NCBI GenBank assembly: GCA_963847615.1
Contig: CAWKAN010000015.1
Coordinates: forward strand, 45,011 to 109,010
DNA from: Palsa-883 sp963847615
Lineage (GTDB): Bacteria; Pseudomonadota; Alphaproteobacteria; Acetobacterales; Acetobacteraceae
Direction: 5' to 3'
DNA: 64,000 nucleotides
Shown here: positions 58,820 through 64,000 of the stretch, in pieces
Numbering within the stretch: the stretch's first letter is position 1
Layout of the letters: each line of letters opens with the position of its first letter
Notes under the pieces: model-generated
The model's input: the letters and a program-made list of their open reading frames with translations, nothing else
Database searches by the model: none
What the model was told of the DNA's origin: nothing
Made by a program: the position numbers and the translations under genes

Positions 58820-60274
58820 TCAGCCCTCCGCCAGCACCCAGGTGTCCTTCGATCCGCCGCCCTGCGAGGAGTTGACCACCAGGCTGCCCTGCTTCAGCGC
58901 GACGCGCGTCAGCCCGCCCGGCAGCACCCAGGTGGCGCGCCCGGTGACGGCGAAGGGGCGCAGGTCCAGATGGCGCGGGCGCAGCCCCTGCTCGGTCAGC
59001 GTCGGTGCGACCGACAGGCCGATGACCTTCTGGCTGATCCAGTTCGCCGGGTCCTTCAGCAGCGCGGCGCGCGCGACCGCCAGCTCGGCCCGGCTGGCGC
59101 GCGGGCCGATGGTGATGCCGTAGCCGCCGGATTCGCCGACCGGCTTGACCACCAACTGGTCCAGCCGATCCAGCGTGTATTGCAGCCCCTCCGGCTCGCG
59201 GCAGATATGCGTCTCGACGATCGGCAGGATCGGCTCCTGGTCCAGGTAGTAGCGGATGATGCGCGGCATGTAGGCGTAGATCGCCTTGTCGTCGGCGACC
59301 CCGGTGCCGACCGCGTTGGCCAGCGTCACGTTGCCCTTGCGCCAGGCACCGATCAGGCCCGGCACGCCCAGCATGCTGTCGGCGCGGAACACCGTGGGGT
59401 CCAGGAAGTCGTCGCCGATGCGGCGATAGATCGTGTGCACCGGGCGCAGGCCGCTCGTGGTGCGCATCCAGACGCGGTCGTTCACCACCGCCAGGTCGGC
59501 CCCCTCGACCAGCGGCACGCCCATCTCGCGCGCCAGGAACACATGTTCGAAGTAGGCGGAGTTGTAGATGCCCGGCGACAGCAGCACGACCTGGGGATCG
59601 TCGACGCCCTCCGGCGCGATCTCGGTCATCGCCTCGCGCAGCCGCTGGCCATAGTCGTCGACCGGGCGCAACCGCATCCCGGCGATCAGGTCGGGGAAGG
59701 TGCGCAACATGACATGGCGGTTTTCCACGACATAGGAGACGCCGGAGGGGGTGCGCGCGTTGTCCTCCAGCACGCAAAAATCGCCCGCCTGGTCGCGCAC
59801 GATGTCGATGCCGCAGATATGCACATAGGTGCCGAAACGAACCGGGAAGTTCTCCATCTCCGGCCGGTAGTTCGGGTTGGAGAACACCAGGTCGGCCGGC
59901 ACCACGCCGTCGGTGACGATCTTCCGCCCGTGGTAGATGTCGTGCAGGAAGGCGTTCAGCGCCGCGACGCGCTGTTTTACGCCGGATTCCAGATGCGTCC
60001 ATTCCGCCGCGGTCAACACCCTGGGGATGCAGTCGAACGGCAGGATGCGGTCGATCGCACTGGCCTCCGAATAGACGGTGAAGGTGATGCCGAGGTTGAT
60101 CAGGTCGTTCTCGGCCGCCGCGGCGCGGGCGCGCAATGCGTCCAGGCCGATGGCACTGATCGCCGCCCGCAGCCGCGCGATCGCGCCGCCGTCGCCGCCG
60201 CGATCCGGCGCCAGCTCGCAGAAGTAGGGGCCAGGGTCATAGCCGGCGAACGGGTCGGCGGAGGGCAGGGTCAT
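58820..60274 (-). CDS. Circularly permuted type 2 ATP-grasp protein
   Basis: A 484-residue enzyme (DUF404/DUF407 type) with FTVYSEASAIDRILPFDCIP, HGRKIVTDGVVPADLVFSNP, the metal/ATP region DFCVLEDNARTPSGVSYVVE and LVVKPVGESGGYGITIGPRA. ATP-grasp enzymes form amide or thioester bonds via acyl phosphates; this permuted group is tied to alpha-E proteins and probably synthesises or modifies a small peptide. It begins a two-gene operon with the alpha-E gene. The 266-bp region upstream carries the left direct repeat of the effector locus. Confidence 0.93.
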   Translation of the reverse strand: MTLPSADPFAGYDPGPYFCELAPDRGGDGGAIARLRAAISAIGLDALRARAAAAENDLINLGITFTVYSEASAIDRILPFDCIPRVLTAAEWTHLESGVKQRVAALNAFLHDIYHGRKIVTDGVVPADLVFSNPNYRPEMENFPVRFGTYVHICGIDIVRDQAGDFCVLEDNARTPSGVSYVVENRHVMLRTFPDLIAGMRLRPVDDYGQRLREAMTEIAPEGVDDPQVVLLSPGIYNSAYFEHVFLAREMGVPLVEGADLAVVNDRVWMRTTSGLRPVHTIYRRIGDDFLDPTVFRADSMLGVPGLIGAWRKGNVTLANAVGTGVADDKAIYAYMPRIIRYYLDQEPILPIVETHICREPEGLQYTLDRLDQLVVKPVGESGGYGITIGPRASRAELAVARAALLKDPANWISQKVIGLSVAPTLTEQGLRPRHLDLRPFAVTGRATWVLPGGLTRVALKQGSLVVNSSQGGGSKDTWVLAEG

Positions 60275-60426
60275 GGGCGGCCGAATCCGGATCGTTGGGG
60301 GCGTCGGGTGGGCTTGCAGCCGAGCCTAGCAGACCGGCCCAGAATGCCATCGGCCAAAATACGCCCGCCGAATGCGCCACAACCGGCGGCCGCCGCCATC
60401 CGCGATCGCTGGCGGATGCGCACCCG

Positions 60427-60498
60427 GCCGGGGCCGCGCGAGAACCCGGCAACTGGTCCAAGCCCAGCCGCTGCAAACCGGGCCGGTGGCGTGGTCGG
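60427..60498. repeat. 72-bp direct repeat, left copy
   Basis: Begins GCCGGGGCCGCGCGAGAACC and aligns without gaps to 63859-63930 at about 85 percent identity. The surrounding sequence extends a short reading frame (RMRTRPGPRENPATGPSPAA) similar to the tail of the transposase-like frame near 63860, so both are probably remnants of the same mobile sequence. It sits just before the first effector-like gene. Confidence 0.82.
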
Positions 60499-60567
60499 CC
60501 GGTAGCCGCTTGACAAACTAACAAATTACGGTCAGTATTAGTGACAAAAACAGCGAAGCAGCACGCC

Positions 60568-61290
60568 ATGCCGACCGACCGATCTGGATTTGACGAGCTT
60601 AAGTTGCCGTTCATTTTCGTCCCGCATGATGCGCCGGAACCGAGCGGGTGGCTGCAAAGCCACCCCGACCATATCAAGCTGCCGGCGACCTTCGAGCCGA
60701 CTGCGCGTGGCGAGGCCGACCCGTTGTCCGGCCGTCCGCCGCCTGGCCAGCGCGGCCCAGCGGGCGGATTTGCGGCGGGGCCGGACCCGGCCGCGCCATG
60801 GCCGCCAACTGGGAGTGCGATGACCGAGACCGCGTCGGCTGCGATGACCGAGACCGCCGGCCGCGCATGGCCCTCGGACGATCCGATCGCGGCCTACCGC
60901 AAGGCAAACGGAGCCCTGGCGACATCGGCGCGTGATTACGCGTTGGATGACGGGTTGGGGCAGGCCGGGTCTGCTGCGGCTGAGCCGAGCCCGCTGGATT
61001 TTCCACCTCAGCAACAGCCCATGGTACAACCTCCAATCCAGCAGGAGCCTTTGGCACCGCCTCCGGGAACCGCTCCGCGGCCTCCAGGATCGCCACCTCC
61101 CCGGTCGCCGCCGATGAACGATTCCGACACCTGGCGTGGCGAATTGCTGCCGTTCGAACAACCGGGCTTTGTGCCCGGAACAAAGGATGTGATAGTCTTT
61201 GATCCGGATGGCCTCATTCGAGACCCGACCATGGAGAAGGAGCCGCCAGAAATTGGCCAACCGCGGATTCCCGACAGCGAGGCATATTAG
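60568..61290 (+). CDS. Putative effector 1: DELKLP-module protein with unknown C-terminus
   Basis: A 240-residue protein of unrecognised family. Residues 8-45 read FDELKLPFIFVPHDAPEPSG then WLQSHPDHIKLPATFEP, nearly repeated in the protein at 61970. The shared module continues through GRPPPGQRG, DPAAPWPPTGSAM to DDPIAAYRKANGALATS at about residue 120. A Pro/Gln-rich linker (140-182) follows, then a unique 58-residue end, MNDSDTWRGELLPFEQPGFV and PTMEKEPPEIGQPRIPDSEAY. ATG 60568 was chosen; a GTG at 60541 is possible. There is no signal peptide, so export must be by another route or the module is the targeting signal. Function is unknown. Confidence 0.62.
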   Translation: MPTDRSGFDELKLPFIFVPHDAPEPSGWLQSHPDHIKLPATFEPTARGEADPLSGRPPPGQRGPAGGFAAGPDPAAPWPPTGSAMTETASAAMTETAGRAWPSDDPIAAYRKANGALATSARDYALDDGLGQAGSAAAEPSPLDFPPQQQPMVQPPIQQEPLAPPPGTAPRPPGSPPPRSPPMNDSDTWRGELLPFEQPGFVPGTKDVIVFDPDGLIRDPTMEKEPPEIGQPRIPDSEAY

Positions 61291-61397
61291 GTCTCCCTTC
61301 ACGAACGTCACCGAGTTCTGGCGGAGATAGCGATGGCTGTCCATGAGACCGCGCATAGAAGGCAGTTTACCAGAACACGAAAGACCGAGTGGCGGAC

Positions 61398-61937
61398 ATG
61401 TCTGTCGTAAGAGCGGCTGCTCGTGTGTGCTGCCTGGCCACATTCGTCATGGTGACACTGGCATTGAATAACACCGCACGGTCAGAGAAATATCACATAA
61501 AATACATCAACGTAAGGCAGGTATTACAGGATTCGAAACAAGGCAATACCGGAAGTTATACACTGGGCGAACAACACCAGTTGGTATGTCACGACATGAC
61601 ATGCATAGGCATTTTGCCCATCACATTGACGCACAATACATACTATTATGAGACGATCGCGATAATTTTGACGGATGACCCGAAATATATCCGGGTGAGC
61701 ATTAACTTGCGGCCGACATCGACTGGCTGCGCGCCCCGTTGCCAGGAACCAACGCTGAACTCGATCTCTACGTCCATTCCCTCGGCAAGGCAGACGCACG
61801 TCACCATTCCCATCGAACAGTTTGGCGATTTCCCGCCGACGTCGCTGCCGGGTAGTACAACGGATTTGGTATACCGGGTCGGCCAGGAGCCGGTCGCCTA
61901 CCTCGACTTGTCCGTTGAACTTGCATCGCAGGATTAA
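61398..61937 (+). CDS. Putative immunity protein 1, exported
   Basis: A 179-residue protein with an N-terminal signal-like helix (ARVCCLATFVMVTLALNNTA) and a mature part of mixed strands: YHIKYINVRQVLQDSKQGNT, paired Cys in VCHDMTCIGI and GCAPRCQEP. The gene is distinctly AT-richer than the chromosome. It lies 107 bp after the first effector-like gene and 32 bp before the second. It has no recognised domain. A periplasmic location next to a predicted murein-active protein suggests an immunity protein; this is inference. A GTG at 61389 is an alternative start. Confidence 0.58.
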   Translation: MSVVRAAARVCCLATFVMVTLALNNTARSEKYHIKYINVRQVLQDSKQGNTGSYTLGEQHQLVCHDMTCIGILPITLTHNTYYYETIAIILTDDPKYIRVSINLRPTSTGCAPRCQEPTLNSISTSIPSARQTHVTIPIEQFGDFPPTSLPGSTTDLVYRVGQEPVAYLDLSVELASQD

Positions 61938-61969
61938 CCCGGAATGTTGGTTCGAAGAAGCAGCCCACC

Positions 61970-62932
61970 GTGCAATCCGACCCGCTTGTCCTGGACGAAC
62001 TTAAGCTGCCGCTCGTCTTCGTCCGGCATGGTGCGCCAGAACCGACCGAGTGGCTGACCCGCCACCCGGACCATAGCAAGCTGCCGGCGAGCTTTGGGCC
62101 GCGCGCGGGCAGCGATGGCCGGACCACCCTGTCGTCCGGCCGTCCGCCGCTTGGTCAGCGCGGCACGGTGGACGGGCTTGCGGCATCGCCGGACCCGACC
62201 GCGCCGTGGCCACCGACGGAGAATGCCATGCCCGACGCCACACAAGCTGGGACGAACGAGAACTCCGACCGCACATTCATCGGGGCCGATCCGATCGCGG
62301 CCTATTGCCGGGCGAACGAAGCCTTGGCGACGGCAGCAGGTCGCCACGTGTCCGAACACGCGGTCGCGTCGAACCCATCCGCAGATGTGGGCAATGCTCC
62401 AGCGGATCGCACAACGCCGTTGAGCTCGCTGGCTGAGCAGGTGGCGAGCGCAATTTGGCACGCCATAATCCCGCCGGCGGAGGCGAAAGAGGATCTCCCT
62501 GCTCAGGCGGTGCACCAACAGCTTCAGCCGGAATTCGAAAATTTCTTCAACCGACTTTATGGTCCCGCGCTTAAGATAGCTAAAGATCTCAACATCCCCG
62601 TTGAATTCGTGTTGGGAGTGGCTGCCCTAGAAAGCGAATATTATTCCGATCGACACGACATCGGTTTGAGCAACCCATGGGGAAGCACCCAAGCTGGGCG
62701 CAATGACCTACGTTTCGGCTCGGTCAAGGACGCGGCAACCTATTGGGAGAATTCAAATGCGTGGCGCTTCACCGACGGTCCGCCCATGACGAACAGCGCG
62801 TTCATAAGGGATCTAAGGAAAGTGCCGGCCTATAACAGCGCTGATCGAGATTACAACAAGGACTTAGACAGCACCATAGACAGCGTCAGATCGAGGCAGG
62901 CGATCTGGCTAAAAGAACACCCGCAGAACTAG
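61970..62932 (+). CDS. Putative effector 2: DELKLP module fused to a glucosaminidase-like domain
   Basis: A 320-residue protein. Residues 9-45 repeat the module (DELKLPLVFVRHGAPEPTEW, then HPDHSKLPASFGP) and it continues to DPIAAYCRANEALATAAG near 125. A linker leads to a C-terminal domain from about 195: LYGPALKIAKDLNIPVEFVL, Glu221 in VAALESEYYSDR, GLSNPWGSTQAGRNDL and FGSVKDAATYWENS. This agrees with the FlgJ/LytF-type glucosaminidase fold, with Glu221 as candidate catalytic acid. There is no signal peptide. Start is GTG 61970, preceded by GAAGAAG. The next gene follows after 11 bases. Peptidoglycan hydrolysis is inferred. Confidence 0.65.
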   Translation: MQSDPLVLDELKLPLVFVRHGAPEPTEWLTRHPDHSKLPASFGPRAGSDGRTTLSSGRPPLGQRGTVDGLAASPDPTAPWPPTENAMPDATQAGTNENSDRTFIGADPIAAYCRANEALATAAGRHVSEHAVASNPSADVGNAPADRTTPLSSLAEQVASAIWHAIIPPAEAKEDLPAQAVHQQLQPEFENFFNRLYGPALKIAKDLNIPVEFVLGVAALESEYYSDRHDIGLSNPWGSTQAGRNDLRFGSVKDAATYWENSNAWRFTDGPPMTNSAFIRDLRKVPAYNSADRDYNKDLDSTIDSVRSRQAIWLKEHPQN

Positions 62933-62943
62933 GAGTACGGCAA

Positions 62944-63501
62944 ATGTTTTTGAGACTTCATGTGCTCAGGCTGATCGTCTTCTGCTTTGTCGGTGTGACT
63001 GTCTCCGTCGGGATGGGGCATGCCGCCGAGACATACCGCAACGCGGACTACGGCTTCTCAGTGGCGGTGCCAACGGGTGTCAAGCTATGCACGGACCCGC
63101 CTCCAAACCCGGATCACGGTGCAGGGTTGCTCCTGGATCCGTCGATCTCGTGCGAAGCGCTGCCAGATGCCGAACCGAGTATCGATGTGAATGCAGGGTT
63201 TAATTCGATCGAGAAGCAAAATCTTGAAGAACTGAAGAATTATACATGCAATGGAAGCGACTCTCGTGGAACGGTACCCAACGGTCTTACGATACCAGGC
63301 CATAAGACCGTGTCATGCCTCCTAAAATCCGGGAATGGCAAGGTTGAGATCTGGATAGTGGCTCAGGTGCGCAGAGGTGACAATATTGATATATGGATCA
63401 ATTATAAAGTAAGTCTTTTCACTACGGAGTCCCGATTAGACAAGGACCTGTTGACTCTGCGTCGGGTTCTTGCCGGAATGCGTCTATTCAAGCCGCTATA
63501 G
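62944..63501 (+). CDS. Putative immunity protein 2, exported
   Basis: A 185-residue protein with a clear signal peptide (LIVFCFVGVTVSVGMGHAAE; cleavage after AHAA-type site expected) and a mature domain starting TYRNADYGFSVAVPTGVKLC. Four Cys residues could form disulfides. The 11-bp gap to the glucosaminidase-like gene implies co-translation. Pattern YGFSVAVPTG is seen in various periplasmic proteins, but no family with known function fits. As with the gene at 61398, base composition is AT-richer than the flanks. Immunity function is inferred from position and predicted location. Confidence 0.63.
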   Translation: MFLRLHVLRLIVFCFVGVTVSVGMGHAAETYRNADYGFSVAVPTGVKLCTDPPPNPDHGAGLLLDPSISCEALPDAEPSIDVNAGFNSIEKQNLEELKNYTCNGSDSRGTVPNGLTIPGHKTVSCLLKSGNGKVEIWIVAQVRRGDNIDIWINYKVSLFTTESRLDKDLLTLRRVLAGMRLFKPL

Positions 63502-63601
63502 GGGCATGGCAGGTGCTGTCCGGACATTGAGAGCGGCCTCGTAAGCGTAGCGCCGCGACCACATTGCGGTAACGCGGCCAACTCTGTTGGCATGTCCCGT
63601 C

Positions 63602-63858
63602 ATGACGACGGACATGGACAACCCGAAGGCCAGCGAGAACACCGATCTGAGCACTCATATGAGTGCTCGTATGAGTGCTCGCCCACGGCGCATCGAAGTG
63701 ATCACCCGCGGCGAGCGTCGCCGGCGCTGGTCGGCGGTGGAGAAGCAGGCGATCGTGGCGGAGAGCCTGGAACCGAATGCCTCGATCGCGGGTATCGCGC
63801 GCAGGCATGGCATCGGCACGGGCCAGCTCTATGGGTGGCGCCATCTGATCCGCGTCCA
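63602..63858 (+). pseudogene. Truncated IS66-type OrfA transposase gene
   Basis: From ATG 63602 a frame reads RRIEVITRGERRRRWSAVEK, AIVAESLEPNASIAGIARRH and GIGTGQLYGWRH, the N-terminal helix-turn-helix of IS66/IS3-type OrfA proteins. After LYGWR the match ends and the frame runs into the 72-bp repeat and then the palindromic element, so the gene is cut. No terminal inverted repeats, OrfB or OrfC were seen within the window. The stretch 63502-63601 holds no feature. Confidence 0.72.
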
Positions 63859-63930
63859 GCCGGGGCCGTGCGAGAACCCTGCAACCGGTCCAAGCCTGGC
63901 CGCCGCAAACCGAGCCGATCGCGCGGTCGG
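63859..63930. repeat. 72-bp direct repeat, right copy
   Basis: Begins GCCGGGGCCGTGCGAGAACC and matches 60427-60498 over its full length without gaps, with about eleven substitutions. The 3.36 kb between the two copies contains exactly the effector-like locus and the transposase fragment. Confidence 0.82.
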
Positions 63931-63937
63931 TGCAGGG

Positions 63938-64000
63938 CAATCGGGTGAACGAAAGCAAGGCCGGGGCGAAGCCCCGACCTGCCTTCGCTTCACCCGATTG
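63938..64000. repeat. GC-rich nested-palindrome element, minimal copy 5
   Basis: A single palindrome beginning CAATCGGGTGAACGAAAGCA and ending with its near reverse complement GCTTCACCCGATTG, around GGGGCGAAGCCCC. It has the outer termini of copies 1-4 without their inner hairpins, so it is either a minimal form or the start of a longer copy cut at the window edge. Confidence 0.78.

Noticed and set aside
58970..60505. 511-codon plus-strand frame opposite the ATP-grasp gene
   Set aside because: Antisense to a strongly conserved enzyme, His/Arg/Gln-rich, no motif; only its last 35 codons are of interest because they cover the direct repeat.
60510..60540. TTGACA followed by TATTAG as promoter of the effector locus
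   Set aside because: The spacer is 20 bp, longer than usual, and the -10 is weak; kept only as a possibility.

Overview
The window is a high-GC chromosomal segment that most resembles an alphaproteobacterium of the Rhodospirillales, probably Acetobacteraceae. This is inferred from a shikimate kinase/dehydroquinate synthase fusion (aroKB), a hopanoid block (hpnE-shc-hpnG), a DUF4169 protein, a complete kdpFABCDE operon and an abundance of GC-rich palindromic intergenic repeats. There is no rRNA, CRISPR array or replication origin; one tRNA-Gly is present.

Layout. 1-2650: hydantoinase/oxoprolinase genes hyuB (cut by the window edge) and hyuA. 3167-7783: a Bcr/CflA-type exporter, a frameshifted class I glutamine amidotransferase, an SDR lacking the usual Lys, a Phd/VapC-type toxin-antitoxin pair with a palindrome in front, and a luciferase-like oxidoreductase. 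8251-12154: a very large multidomain glycosyltransferase with one frameshift. 12157-21059: dienelactone hydrolase, DUF4169, and the potassium operon reading leftwards (27-aa ORF, kdpF, A, B, C, D, E). 21293-29485: a leftward cell-envelope block (rppH, polysaccharide deacetylase 2, CtpA protease, an uncharacterised Gly/Ala-tailed membrane protein with a small partner, an EnvC-like factor, gpmI). 29767-36579: tRNA-Gly, hpnE-shc-hpnG, xerD and aroKB. 37340-42901: a truncated AbrB-type antitoxin, two MaoC-like hydratases, an EamA transporter, a lipoprotein, an N-carbamoylase-like hydrolase and a TauD-like dioxygenase. 43025-44881: a group II intron inserted at the foot of a perfect hairpin. 45134-48630: YaiI/DUF188, MFS, LLM oxidoreductase, small membrane protein, CMD protein. 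48714-55736: a putative reactive-sulfur cluster: an ArsR regulator with Cys spacing like SqrR/BigR, rhodanese, adaptor and RND pump on one strand; thioredoxin 2, a DUF2892 protein and a TauE/SafE exporter on the other. 56179-60274: class II amidotransferase, NHL-repeat protein, alpha-E protein and circularly permuted ATP-grasp.

The most unusual region is 60427-63930. Two proteins share an N-terminal module of about 110 residues and then diverge. The second ends in a glucosaminidase-like domain. Each is followed by a gene for a small, apparently exported protein. Base composition falls in the following genes, and the segment is bounded by 72-bp direct repeats. I read it as a candidate effector-immunity locus acting on peptidoglycan; this is inference.

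Repeats are unusually rich. They include a MITE-like nested-palindrome family (five copies, two with 53-58 bp near-perfect palindromes), a second palindrome family around CGTAGGGCGGA, a third family around GATTGACCC that hosts the intron, and 15-bp-period tandem repeats at five loci, four of them inside coding sequences. At least six genes carry single-base frameshifts, so either uncorrected assembly indels or real gene decay must be considered.
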